From contig NZ_JABWGN010000005.1 in the NCBI RefSeq assembly GCF_013363975.1, forward strand, positions 496,001 to 560,000: a stretch of 64,000 nt of DNA, in the 5' to 3' direction. Made by a program: the position numbers and the translations under genes. This DNA is from Nonomuraea montanisoli. Lineage in GTDB: Bacteria; Actinomycetota; Actinomycetes; Streptosporangiales; Streptosporangiaceae. Positions 1 to 7,603 of the stretch are shown piece after piece (within the stretch, counting starts at the first letter, position 1; each line of letters opens with the position of its first letter). The notes under the pieces were generated by a model. It searched no databases. It saw only the letters and a list, made by a program, of their open reading frames with translations, and was not told the DNA's origin.

Positions 1-37
1 GGGACCCTGCTCGACCGTTCGAAAGAGGAGCGGCCCC

Positions 38-340
38 ATGCTCATCCCGTGCCTGGCCTGCGAGTCCCGGTTCGTGCCTGACGAGTACTTCCGCGCCTGC
101 TCCGACTACAACCGCGGCATGGACCTGGTGTCGTGGACCTGCCCGCGCTGCGGCAACCGCGACGACCTGCGGGTGCTACCCGGCGAGCTGGGTTTCGGCT
201 ACCCGTACCGGGGACGGTTCGACGTGCACGCCCGGGTGCGGGTGCCGGGCCTGCGCCGCCACCGCGGCGACCTGCGGCTCGACATCTCGCTGGACAAGGC
301 GTCGTGGCGGGTGCCCACCCGGATGCGCCAGGCCGCCTGA
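38..340 (+). CDS. small zinc-ribbon-like hypothetical protein
   Basis: A 100-residue protein of unknown function. It carries two Cys-x2-Cys pairs (C5/C8 and C35/C38), with a further Cys at 21, which would suit a zinc ribbon. The C-terminal third is Arg-rich (VRVPGLRRHRGDLRL). The ATG follows a purine-rich ribosome binding site (GAAAGAGGAG) at good spacing, and codon use is strongly GC-biased at third positions, so the reading frame is probably real. It converges with the TetR gene downstream. I do not recognise a family and assign no function. Confidence 0.7.
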   Translation: MLIPCLACESRFVPDEYFRACSDYNRGMDLVSWTCPRCGNRDDLRVLPGELGFGYPYRGRFDVHARVRVPGLRRHRGDLRLDISLDKASWRVPTRMRQAA

Positions 341-403
341 TCGCGTCGAGCGGGCGGCGACGCGCGTCCTTGGAACGCGCCAGAACCCCCCGGGGCCGCC
401 CGA

Positions 404-1003
404 TCAGCTCTCGGCGCGCTGGCGCAAGCTCTGCCAGGCGGCCTCGCCCAGCCCCTTGATCTCCTCGTCGGTGGGCGCGTGGGCGCCGGCGAACCACAGC
501 CGGCACATCTCCTGCGCCGGGCCCAGCCACAGGACGTAGCACATGGTCGGGTGGACGGGCTGGAGCAGGTCGTTGTCCATGTGGGGCCGCCACCAGTCGG
601 AGACGCGGCGGAAGAACCCGCGGCGCAGCTCGTGGACCTCGGCGCCGCCCGGCTCGTTCTTGCGCGGCGGCCGCTCGCTGACCAGCAGCCTGGCCCGCTC
701 GGGGTGCTCACCGGCCCAGCGCATGTGGAAGGCGACGACCGCCTCGATGCCCTCGCGGGCCGTCCCGTGACTCTCCAGCTCGGCGATGAACGCCTCCTGG
801 TAGGTCGCGAGGATCTCGGCGTACAGCACGCCGAAGACGTGTTCCTTGCTGGCGAAGTGGTGGTAGAAGCTGCCGACGCTGACGCCGCTCTCCTCGCGGA
901 GGCTGGCCAGCGTGGTGGCCGAGACCCCGTCCTGGCTGAATCGGCGCAGGGCTCCCTCGATGATCCGGGTGCGCCCGTCGCGTCCGTTCTTGGCACTCTT
1001 CAC
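404..1003 (-). CDS. TetR-family transcriptional regulator
   Basis: A 199-residue repressor. The N-terminal helix-turn-helix (about residues 8-56) has the classic TetR pattern, with RRFSQDG, then ESGVSVGSFYHHF and SKEHVFG. The rest is a helical ligand-binding/dimerisation domain. The frame stays open upstream, but it runs into the GNAT gene. The GTG at 1003, 27 bp after the GNAT stop, gives a family-sized protein starting VKSAKNGRDG. It probably shares an mRNA with the GNAT gene. No operator was recognised next to it, and its target is unknown. Confidence 0.85.
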   Translation of the reverse strand: MKSAKNGRDGRTRIIEGALRRFSQDGVSATTLASLREESGVSVGSFYHHFASKEHVFGVLYAEILATYQEAFIAELESHGTAREGIEAVVAFHMRWAGEHPERARLLVSERPPRKNEPGGAEVHELRRGFFRRVSDWWRPHMDNDLLQPVHPTMCYVLWLGPAQEMCRLWFAGAHAPTDEEIKGLGEAAWQSLRQRAES

Positions 1004-1029
1004 ATTTTCAATGGTGAGGCACCAGAACG

Positions 1030-1512
1030 TTATTCCGCAAATACGGACGCCCGGTTGATCATAGCCGTCACCTCCACCGACCCGGAAACCACCTTCAACA
1101 CCGCGTCCGGCCACTGCCTGCGGATCATCCGCAGCGCCCGCCGGTTCTCGCCCATCACGTCCATGCCGACCGTGGTCGCGCCGCGCACGGCGGCCCGGAA
1201 CAGCAGCGCGTCGATCAGCCGCGGTCCGAGCCCGAACCCCTGCCACTGGTCCGTCACCACCACGGCGACCTCCACGTCGTTCGCGCAGCCCCGGTAGCTC
1301 ATGGCGTGGCCGATGATCTCGCCGTCGAGCGTGGCCACCAGGGCGTCCCGCCGCTCGTCCAGCGCGATGAGCGCGCGCACCAGGCTGGCGGCCGGGCGGC
1401 CGACGCCGGTGAAGAAGCGCAGCGTCCGGGTGTGCAGGGAGAGCCCGGACAGGAAGCGCCCGATCCGCTCCTCGTCGTCGGGGCGGGCGGGACGGATCTG
1501 AGTTCCCAGCAT
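1030..1512 (-). CDS. GNAT-family N-acetyltransferase
   Basis: A 160-residue acetyl-CoA-dependent N-acetyltransferase of unknown substrate. It shows the GNAT order: an N-terminal strand (IRPARPDDEERI), a central segment with VEVAVVVTDQWQGFGLGPRLI matching the acetyl-CoA pyrophosphate-binding loop (Q-x-x-G-x-G/L), then VGMDVMGENRRALRMI. I prefer the ATG at 1512, preceded by GAGGGA, over the TTG at 1548, because the latter lies inside the inverted repeat shared with the divergent HxlR gene. That arrangement suggests control by HxlR. Confidence 0.85.
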   Translation of the reverse strand: MLGTQIRPARPDDEERIGRFLSGLSLHTRTLRFFTGVGRPAASLVRALIALDERRDALVATLDGEIIGHAMSYRGCANDVEVAVVVTDQWQGFGLGPRLIDALLFRAAVRGATTVGMDVMGENRRALRMIRRQWPDAVLKVVSGSVEVTAMINRASVFAE

Positions 1513-1534
1513 GGACTCAGCTTCCCTCGCCAGC

Positions 1535-1559
1535 CCTGAGTCTGTCAATTGAACTCAGG
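1535..1559. promoter_or_regulatory. candidate HxlR operator in the divergent promoter
   Basis: Inverted repeat CCTGAGT (1535-1541) / ACTCAGG (1553-1559), with a further GACTCAG half site at 1514-1520 and an inner TCAATTGA palindrome at 1545-1552. It sits between the divergent GNAT and HxlR genes, the usual position for an HxlR-type regulator acting on its neighbour and itself. The assignment is inferred from position and symmetry. Confidence 0.5.
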
Positions 1560-1560
1560 T

Positions 1561-2040
1561 ATGATAAGAGGCATGATCCTGCCTTTCCGGGCTGACAACT
1601 GCTCCATCGAGCGCACCCTGGAAGTCGTCGGCGAGAAGTGGACCTTCCTGGTGTTGCGCGAGGCGTTCCGCGGGGTACGCCGCTTCGCCGACATGCAGGC
1701 CGCCACCGGCGCCCCCCGGCAGGTCCTCAGCGCCCGGCTGGCCCGCCTGGTCGAGGAGGGCCTGCTGCGCAAGGAGCCGTACCGCGAGCCCGGTCAGCGC
1801 CAGCGCGACGAGTACCGGCTGACCGACAAGGGCCGCGACCTGTATCCGCTGCTGGTCGCGCTCATGCACTGGGGCGACAAGTACCTCGCCGACGACGACG
1901 GGCCTCCGGTGCTGCTGACGCACCGCGACTGCGGCGCGTCGATCGAGGTGCACCTGCGGTGCGCCGAGGGGCACGAGGTGCCCGGTCCGCGCCAGGTCAC
2001 GGCGCTCCCCGGCGCGGGCGCCCGCCTCCAGAGCGCCTGA
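1561..2040 (+). CDS. HxlR-family winged-helix regulator
   Basis: A 159-residue DNA-binding protein. The core (about residues 10-105) has the HxlR/DUF24 hallmarks: a Cys near the N terminus (NCSIERTLEVVGEKWTFLVLRE), then FRGVRRFADM, RQVLSARLARLVEEGLL and the wing with YRLTDKGRDLYP. An early Cys can be a redox sensor in this family (the YodB/HypR group). The C-terminal extension (RDCGASIEVHLRCAEGHEV) adds two Cys. ATG 1561 is chosen. ATG 1573 is also possible, but it lies directly on the AAGAGG motif. It diverges from the GNAT gene across a palindromic site. Confidence 0.87.
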   Translation: MIRGMILPFRADNCSIERTLEVVGEKWTFLVLREAFRGVRRFADMQAATGAPRQVLSARLARLVEEGLLRKEPYREPGQRQRDEYRLTDKGRDLYPLLVALMHWGDKYLADDDGPPVLLTHRDCGASIEVHLRCAEGHEVPGPRQVTALPGAGARLQSA

Positions 2041-2077
2041 CGGAACCGCTCAGCGGCCCGAGTGGAGGACTCGCAGG

Positions 2078-2725
2078 TCAGCGCGCCGGGTGCAGGGCCC
2101 GCAGGCAGGAGCGGAAGTCCAGCACCGTCAGCAGCGCCGCCCCCGACAGCAGCACCGCGACCGCCGACGTCCGCACCAGCAGGTACGTCTCGATCGACTG
2201 GCTCAGCAGCAGCCACAGGCTCAGCGACGCGTTGCCGAGCTGCGCGCACCCCCACACGAGCGACTGCCGCCCGAAGAAGCGCCGCATGACCGGCTCCTCC
2301 ATGACGTGCGGCGGCAACGGCACGAGGTCCTCCGCCACCCGCCGGGCCAGCGGCCTGCGCACCCGGGCGGTGCCCAGGAAGGCCGCGCTCGCGCAGAACA
2401 CGCCCAGCGTCGGCTGGAGGAAGAACAGCACCGGGCTGCCCGACAGCAGCGCCAGCACCGCCCGCACGGTCACCATGCCGGCGGCCAGCAGCACCCCGCC
2501 CGGCACGGACGTGCGCCGGAGCAGCCGGTAGAGCACGCCCCCGTACACCCATGCCACGGACACCACCACACCACCCGTGAAGCCGGAGACGACCAGGCCC
2601 GCGTAGAAGACGGCGACGGGCAGGATCATGCCCTCGAACACCCGCGGCGCGGCGTGCCGGAGCAGGACGGCGAGCTTGGGCAGCTCGAACGCGTGTCCCT
2701 CGGGGGGCGCGGCAAGCACGGTCAT
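2078..2725 (-). CDS. VC0807-like integral membrane protein
   Basis: A 215-residue protein with about five hydrophobic helices: PRVFEGMILPVAVFYAGLVV, the SVAWVYGGVLY region, VLALLSGSPVLFFLQPTLGV, LGNASLSLWLLLS and AVAVLLSGAALLTVL. The pattern and length resemble the VC0807 family of uncharacterised membrane proteins, so this family call is from memory of the pattern only. Start chosen at ATG 2725. The frame extends to GTG 2797, but that extension is charged and low in family character. Its function is unknown. Confidence 0.7.
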   Translation of the reverse strand: MTVLAAPPEGHAFELPKLAVLLRHAAPRVFEGMILPVAVFYAGLVVSGFTGGVVVSVAWVYGGVLYRLLRRTSVPGGVLLAAGMVTVRAVLALLSGSPVLFFLQPTLGVFCASAAFLGTARVRRPLARRVAEDLVPLPPHVMEEPVMRRFFGRQSLVWGCAQLGNASLSLWLLLSQSIETYLLVRTSAVAVLLSGAALLTVLDFRSCLRALHPAR

Positions 2726-2961
2726 GGGGCTCTTGGAGGGCCTCTCGGGGGACTCGGCGGAAGAGGCGTCGCGGGTCCGGAGCGGACGCCGCGGCACGAA
2801 TCACGACCGTACGCGATGAACTGCCTTTCGGTAAGGGTTTCGACCAGATTGCGATAAGGTCACGCCCGCGCCACGGCCGATGGTGTAAGTTCGTCCGCCC
2901 GCTCCGGAACCCGAGGTGAGGCGTGTGAAGGGGCACCGGGGTCGGTGCCTACCCTTGAAGG

Positions 2962-3765
2962 GTGTACCGGTTCCTGCTGACGCCCCGCTGGATCGCGCTC
3001 CACGTCGTCGTGTTGCTCGTGATCCCCGCCTTCGTGTTCCTGGGACGCTGGCAGTTCGGACGGTTCGAGGAGCGATCGGCCAACAGCCACGACGTCACCG
3101 CCAACATCGAGGCCGCCCCGGTGCCCCTGGAGAGCCTGGCCGGGCAGAGGGTCAAGGAGGCCGACCGCTTCCGCACCGTCACGGCGACCGGCACCTACGA
3201 CCCCGCCCACGCGCTGGTGGTGCGCAGGCGGCCCCAGGAGGGCCGGCCGGGCTTCTACGTGCTCACCCCGCTGAAGCTGGCCGACGGCCGGGCCGTGATC
3301 GTCAACCGGGGCTGGGTCAAGGTCGGGGCGACCGCGGACACACCGCCGGACGTGCCTGCGCCGCCGGGTGGTCAGGTAACTGTCACCGGCCGGCTACGTC
3401 TGGGCGAGACCGAGGAGTCGAGCGGCATCAAGGAGCGTCCCGGCCTGCCTCCCGGCCAGGTCCTGCTCATCAACCCGGCCGCGATCGGCAAGGGCCTGCC
3501 GTACGGGCTGCTGGACGGGTACGTCGAGCTCACGCAGCAGAAGCCCGCCACCGACCCGGCGCCCGCCCCGGTGCCCGAGCCCGACGTGGGCTCCGGCGGC
3601 GGCCTCAACTTCGCGTACGGCGTGCAGTGGTGGCTGTTCATCGGCGTGGCCATCGGCGGCTGGATCCTGCTGATCAGGCGCGAGGTGGCGGACCAGAGGA
3701 GCGGCGGGAGCACCGATTCCCCTGCGGATCCGGCGAATCGGAGTGAGTCGATCTCTGGTGGGTAG
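2962..3765 (+). CDS. SURF1 family cytochrome oxidase assembly protein
   Basis: A 267-residue membrane protein with SURF1 topology. An N-terminal helix (about residues 10-28) is followed by the hallmark FLGRWQFGRFEER. An extracytoplasmic domain contains the conserved FRTVTATGTYD, RPGFYVLTPL and VIVNRGWV. A second helix lies near the C terminus (FAYGVQWWLFIGVAIGGWI). SURF1 proteins assist haem a insertion into cytochrome c oxidase. The start is GTG 2962. The C-terminal tail after residue 245 is polar and low complexity. The gene ends before a strong hairpin at 3818-3860. Confidence 0.92.
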   Translation: MYRFLLTPRWIALHVVVLLVIPAFVFLGRWQFGRFEERSANSHDVTANIEAAPVPLESLAGQRVKEADRFRTVTATGTYDPAHALVVRRRPQEGRPGFYVLTPLKLADGRAVIVNRGWVKVGATADTPPDVPAPPGGQVTVTGRLRLGETEESSGIKERPGLPPGQVLLINPAAIGKGLPYGLLDGYVELTQQKPATDPAPAPVPEPDVGSGGGLNFAYGVQWWLFIGVAIGGWILLIRREVADQRSGGSTDSPADPANRSESISGG

Positions 3766-3817
3766 GAGCCGCGCCGGGGTTCGCATGAGCAGCATCCTCA
3801 CACGGCGGACCCCTCAC

Positions 3818-3860
3818 GGCCCGGGATCGCCCGTCATCCCCCTCCCGGCGATCCCGGGCC
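3818..3860 (+). terminator. 14-bp perfect hairpin after SURF1
   Basis: GGCCCGGGATCGCC (3818-3831) pairs perfectly with GGCGATCCCGGGCC (3847-3860) around a 15-nt loop. It lacks a T-run, which is common for actinobacterial terminators. It lies about 50 bp after the SURF1 stop. Confidence 0.6.
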
Positions 3861-3980
3861 TCGAACACGGTCCGCGCCCCGGGCTCCGGCCGCGGCCGCT
3901 CACCCCGCGCCGCGCCATCCCCGGCGTCGCGGCGGGTACCGTGCGGGGCCGCAGTGGATACCCAACGGAGACTTCGCAGC

Positions 3981-4010
3981 TTGTTCGACGTTATCCCGCC
4001 GTCGTACGGT
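3981..4010 (+). promoter_or_regulatory. promoter of the amidohydrolase gene, probably leaderless
   Basis: A -35-like TTGTTC (3981-3986) and -10-like TACGGT (4005-4010) are 18 bp apart. The GTG start at 4018 is only 7 bp after the -10 box, so transcription would begin at or next to the start codon. No Shine-Dalgarno sequence is visible. Confidence 0.45.
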
Positions 4011-4017
4011 TACCTGC

Positions 4018-5214
4018 GTGACTACGCCGCTGCTCCCCGACCCTGATCCGAGGCGGCGCGACCATGTGATCATCTCCGCCGACGATCACCTGATCGAGCC
4101 CCCCGACCTCTTCGAGGGCCGGCTCGCGGAGAAATATGCCGAAGTCGCGCCCAAGGTCGTGGAGACGGAGGCCGGTCACCAGGTCTGGCGCTACGGCGGC
4201 GCCACCTACCCGTGCGCGGGCATGGACGTCGGCGCCGGACTCCCCCGCGAGCAGTGGACGCTCGACCCCATCCGCTTCGAGAACATGCGCCCGGGCTGCC
4301 ACGACATCGAGGCCCGCATCGAGGACATGGACCTCGCGGGCGTCTGGGCGGCCCTGTGCTTCCCCGGCATGCTGGCCGGTCAGGCGGGCATGCCGTTCGC
4401 CAAGACCCGCGACCAGGAGCTCGGCCTCGCCCTCGTGCGCGCGTGGAACGACTGGCACATCGACGTCTGGGCCGGCACCTACCCCGAGCGGATCATCGGC
4501 CTGCAACTGCCCTGGCTGCCCGATCCCGACCTGGCCGCCAAGGAGATCCGCGCCAACGCCTCGCGCGGGTTCAAGGCCGTGGTGTTCCCCGAGTTCCCGA
4601 CGCGGCTGCGGCTGCCGTCGATCCACACCGGCCACTGGGACCCGTTCTTCGCCGCCTGCGAGGAGACCGGCACGGTCGTCGCCCTGCACACCGGGGCGTC
4701 GAGCTGGTCGCCGGTGCCCTCGCCCGACACGCCCATCGAGGCGATCACCACGCTGATCCCGACGAGCGCGATGTTCGCCTGCGCCGACTGGCTGTGGTCC
4801 GGGGTGCCGCTGCGCTTCCCCAACCTGCGCATCCTCATCGTCGAGGGCGGCGTGGGCTGGCTGCCGCTGCTCGCCCAGCGAGCCGACTACGCGCTCGACC
4901 ACCCCGTGGCGGGCGAGGCGCAGTGGGACGGCGGCCTCAAGCCGAGCGAGGTGCTGCGCCGCAACTTCTTCTTCGGCACGCTGAACGACCACTCCCTGTC
5001 GGGGGTGCGACTGGCGGTCGGGCTCGACCACGTGCTCCAGGAGAGCGGCTACCCGCACTCCGACTCGACCTGGCCCGACACGCAGAAATCCGTCGCGCGC
5101 AACCTGGGAGCGCTGCCACCGGCCGACGTCGCCAGGGTCGCGTACGGCAACGCCGCCCGGCTGTTCGGCCATCCGCTGCCCTCACGCGCCTGGCTGCGCA
5201 TGGAGGAGATCTAG
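4018..5214 (+). CDS. amidohydrolase family 2 (TIM-barrel) protein
   Basis: A 398-residue metal-dependent hydrolase or decarboxylase of the amidohydrolase-2 group. It shows the N-terminal strand VIISADDHLIEPPDLFE (D-D-H in place of the usual D-x-H), IEDMDLAGVWAALCFP, a central LHTGASSWSP with the barrel His, and FPNLRILIVEGGVGWLP. The late motif ESGYPHSDSTWPDT resembles the (E/D)-x-D-Y-P-H-x-D-S pattern of mycobacterial relatives and would supply the catalytic Asp. The substrate cannot be read from sequence. It is monocistronic. Confidence 0.88.
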   Translation: MTTPLLPDPDPRRRDHVIISADDHLIEPPDLFEGRLAEKYAEVAPKVVETEAGHQVWRYGGATYPCAGMDVGAGLPREQWTLDPIRFENMRPGCHDIEARIEDMDLAGVWAALCFPGMLAGQAGMPFAKTRDQELGLALVRAWNDWHIDVWAGTYPERIIGLQLPWLPDPDLAAKEIRANASRGFKAVVFPEFPTRLRLPSIHTGHWDPFFAACEETGTVVALHTGASSWSPVPSPDTPIEAITTLIPTSAMFACADWLWSGVPLRFPNLRILIVEGGVGWLPLLAQRADYALDHPVAGEAQWDGGLKPSEVLRRNFFFGTLNDHSLSGVRLAVGLDHVLQESGYPHSDSTWPDTQKSVARNLGALPPADVARVAYGNAARLFGHPLPSRAWLRMEEI

Positions 5215-5237
5215 CCCCGAGGAGATCCAGTCCTCGC

Positions 5238-5594
5238 CTACTCCACGGCCGGAGCGTCGACGACACCCCGCACGATCGTGCGCTCGTGGTCGACGTACCG
5301 GCCGCTCTCGCCGAGCAGCGAGCCCAGCAGCCAGAGGAAGACGCCGAAGTCGTCGGCCACGCCGATCACGGGCAGGAAGTCGGGCAGGACGTCGATCGGG
5401 GAGATCAGATAGGCCACGCCGAGGCCCATGAGGGCCAGCTTGCCCTTGGTCATGCCTTCGTAGCGGCCGTTGATCACCGCGCCGATCAGCCGGGGGATCG
5501 CCCGCACTCGCGCCATCAGGCCGGGGGTGCCGGGCTTGGAGACGTCCCGGTACACCTTCCACGCGGCCGCGGCTCGTGCTGCTTTCGCCATCAT
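5238..5594 (-). CDS. YkvA-like DUF1232 membrane protein
   Basis: A 118-residue protein whose core GKLALMGLGVAYLISPIDVL with the following PDFLPVIGVADD is the DUF1232 signature (the S-P-I-D-x-I/L-P-D block), flanked by a second hydrophobic stretch (FGVFLWLLGSLL). Members are small membrane proteins of unknown role. Two adjacent ATGs (5594 and 5591) follow the strong ribosome binding site GAGGAGG, and the first is used here. It converges with the amidohydrolase gene. A palindrome TAACGCGTTA at 5626-5635 lies in its promoter region. Confidence 0.88.
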   Translation of the reverse strand: MMAKAARAAAAWKVYRDVSKPGTPGLMARVRAIPRLIGAVINGRYEGMTKGKLALMGLGVAYLISPIDVLPDFLPVIGVADDFGVFLWLLGSLLGESGRYVDHERTIVRGVVDAPAVE

Positions 5595-5692
5595 GCGCCC
5601 TCCTCTACCCTGGCCTCTCACGACATAACGCGTTAGCCGGGCCACGGGTTCCCGCGGGTGTGACAGCCTCCTGCCGGGCCCCCGCGGGCGTG

Positions 5693-6709
5693 TCAGGCTC
5701 CGGGGGCGAGGTCCCGTACGGCCTGCTCCAGCGGCACCTCGCCGCCGGGCAGGGGCGCGAGGACGGGAGTGTCCAGCCCGTTGGCGACGTACTCGCGGAT
5801 CCGCGCCCGGCACGTGGCCGCGTCCCCGTGCACCACCAGCGCGTCGACCACCTCGTCCGGGATCGCCTTGAGCGCCGCCTGCCGGTCGCCCGCCGCCCAC
5901 GCCTCGCGCATGGGGCGCAGCGCCTCGCCGCGTCCCAGCCACTCGTGGAAGGCCGCGTACACCGGCACGGTCAGGTACGCCGCCAGCATCCGGCGGGCCA
6001 GCGCCCGCACCCGGTCCGCGTCCTCGCTCACGCACACGAACAGCCGGGCGATCAGCTCGGTGTCCGGCCCGATCTCCGCGCGCACCCGCCGGACGTCCTC
6101 GGGCGAGAGCCAGTTGGTGATGGCGCCGTCCGCCTCCTCGGCCGCCAGCCGCAGCATGCGCGGCCGCAGCGCCGCCAGCACGATCCTGGGCGGCTCCACA
6201 GGCGCCTTCTCCAGCCTGAACCCGCTGATCTCGAAGGTCTCGTACCTCTCGGTCACCTTCTCGCCCGCCAGCGCCCTCCTGAGGAAGCGCAGCGTGTCGC
6301 GGGTCCGCGCGTACGGCTTGGCGAACGTGCCCGCGTTCCAGCGCTCGACGATCGCGGGCGAGGAGGAGCCGATGCCGAGGACGAACCGGCCGGGCGCCAG
6401 GTCGGCCAGCGTGGCGGCGGACATGGCGAGCAGCCCGGGGCCGCGCGTCGAGACGGGGACGATCGCGGTGCCCAGCCGGACCTCGGGCGCCCACTGCGCG
6501 GTCAGGGCCAGCGGCACGAAGCCGTCAACCCCGCTCACCTCGGCCGACCAGACGTCGGTGTAGCCGAGCCCGGGCAGCTCCTCCACCAGCGCGCGGGACT
6601 CGGCCAGCGATCGGTCCTGGAAGGGAAGGGTCATGCCCCAGTTCCGGACGGCCCGCTCCGGCGTGGCCTGCCGGGTCATCGCGTACTGGGTCATCGCATC
6701 CTGCGTCAT
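5693..6709 (-). CDS. LLM-class (F420-dependent-like) oxidoreductase
   Basis: A 338-residue luciferase-like monooxygenase-fold protein. The barrel is recognisable from LGYTDVWSAEVSGVDGFVPLA, VRLGTAIVPVSTRGPGLLAM, the LAPGRFVLGIGSSSPAIVERW block and a C-terminal DEVVDALVVHGDAATCRARI. LLM proteins of actinomycetes often use coenzyme F420, but cofactor and substrate are not provable here. The 5' end carries three 15-bp in-phase repeats that give ATGs at 6709, 6694 and 6679. The first follows GGGAGG and is chosen. It lies 69 bp after the TetR gene, with an operator-like repeat between them. Confidence 0.9.
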   Translation of the reverse strand: MTQDAMTQYAMTRQATPERAVRNWGMTLPFQDRSLAESRALVEELPGLGYTDVWSAEVSGVDGFVPLALTAQWAPEVRLGTAIVPVSTRGPGLLAMSAATLADLAPGRFVLGIGSSSPAIVERWNAGTFAKPYARTRDTLRFLRRALAGEKVTERYETFEISGFRLEKAPVEPPRIVLAALRPRMLRLAAEEADGAITNWLSPEDVRRVRAEIGPDTELIARLFVCVSEDADRVRALARRMLAAYLTVPVYAAFHEWLGRGEALRPMREAWAAGDRQAALKAIPDEVVDALVVHGDAATCRARIREYVANGLDTPVLAPLPGGEVPLEQAVRDLAPGA

Positions 6710-6744
6710 CGCGGCCTCCCGCTCGGCGTCGGTACCCCGGCGAC

Positions 6745-6764
6745 CATACCAACCGGGCGGTATG
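6745..6764. promoter_or_regulatory. candidate TetR operator before the LLM gene
   Basis: CATACC (6745-6750) and GGTATG (6759-6764) form a 20-bp inverted repeat of the form ATACC-N10-GGTAT, typical of TetR-family sites. It lies just downstream of the TetR gene and upstream of the LLM oxidoreductase gene on the same strand. The regulator-site pairing is inferred. Confidence 0.55.
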
Positions 6765-6778
6765 CCGTCGCGGGGGGC

Positions 6779-7456
6779 TCACGCCCGCAGTTCGTGGACC
6801 GCCGCGATGAAGTCCTTGGTGATCCCGCGCAATCCCGGCAGGTGCGACAGCCCCACGAGCCGGTCCACCAGCGGCACGGTCACGTCGATCAGCCGGTACG
6901 TGCGCTCGCAGCCCGGAGAGGTGTCGTGCACCCAGAACAGCACCATGCCCATCGACAGCAGCCACAGCAGCTCGGGCAGCTCCTCGCGCAGGTCCTCGTT
7001 CATGCGGTCGCGCGAGCCCTCGACGACCTGCCGGTAGATGGCGATCGACGCCTCACGGGCCGGCGAGGTCTGCGCGCTGAACGGGCTCAGCGGGTTGGTC
7101 GGCTCCGCCGCGTGCTTGAAGAACTTCACCGCGAACTCGTGGTACGGCTCCGACACGCGCACCCACTCGCGCAGCACGCCGCTGAGCCGCGCGGCGAAGG
7201 AGGTCTCCGAGTCGAGCAGCCGACGGCAGGCCGCCTCGTGCTCGGTCTGGGCGCGGTCGTAGTACGCCTGGATCAACGCCTCCTTGCTCTCGAAGTAGTA
7301 GTAGGCGTTACCCACGGACACCCCGGCCTCGGTCGCGATGGCGCGCATGGTCGTCGCGTCGAAGCCGCGCTCCCGGAACAGTCGCAATGCCGTCTCGACG
7401 ATGACCTCTCGGGTGCTCTCCGATCCTCGGTTTCGGGCTTCGGACACGTTCGTCAC
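6779..7456 (-). CDS. TetR-family regulator of the LLM gene (inferred)
   Basis: A 225-residue protein with an N-terminal TetR helix-turn-helix (about residues 14-62): IVETALRLFRERGFDATTM, then AIATEAGVSVGNAYYYFESKE. The C-terminal half (RLSGVLREWVRVSEPYHEFAVKFFKHAA onwards) looks like a large ligand pocket, as in actinobacterial TetR_C families. The GTG at 7456 is taken as start, and GTG 7447 is an alternative. The LLM oxidoreductase gene follows after 69 bp, with a CATACC/GGTATG palindrome between them, so it probably controls that gene. Confidence 0.88.
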   Translation of the reverse strand: MTNVSEARNRGSESTREVIVETALRLFRERGFDATTMRAIATEAGVSVGNAYYYFESKEALIQAYYDRAQTEHEAACRRLLDSETSFAARLSGVLREWVRVSEPYHEFAVKFFKHAAEPTNPLSPFSAQTSPAREASIAIYRQVVEGSRDRMNEDLREELPELLWLLSMGMVLFWVHDTSPGCERTYRLIDVTVPLVDRLVGLSHLPGLRGITKDFIAAVHELRA

Positions 7457-7603
7457 TTTACGGCTTCGTACCGGGTTAGGTCATGGAGCCGCACGGTGAT
7501 CGACACCACAGGGCAAAATCCGGGAGTGACGCGGGTTATCCGGTGTGAAGCATGGGATTGATGTTTTCAGGCGGAAGGGCTATTTCCGCGAAAAGGCATC
7601 GAC

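Noticed and set aside
42..1297. Long frames opposite the zinc-ribbon, TetR and GNAT genes (such as 42-593 minus and 479-1297 plus)
   Set aside because: They are antisense to well-supported genes. Their products are Arg/Ala/Gly-rich with no family features, as expected from the high-GC codon pattern.
3743..4021. A 92-residue plus-strand frame between SURF1 and the amidohydrolase
   Set aside because: It overlaps the SURF1 3' end, contains the terminator hairpin and has Pro/Arg-rich, non-family sequence.
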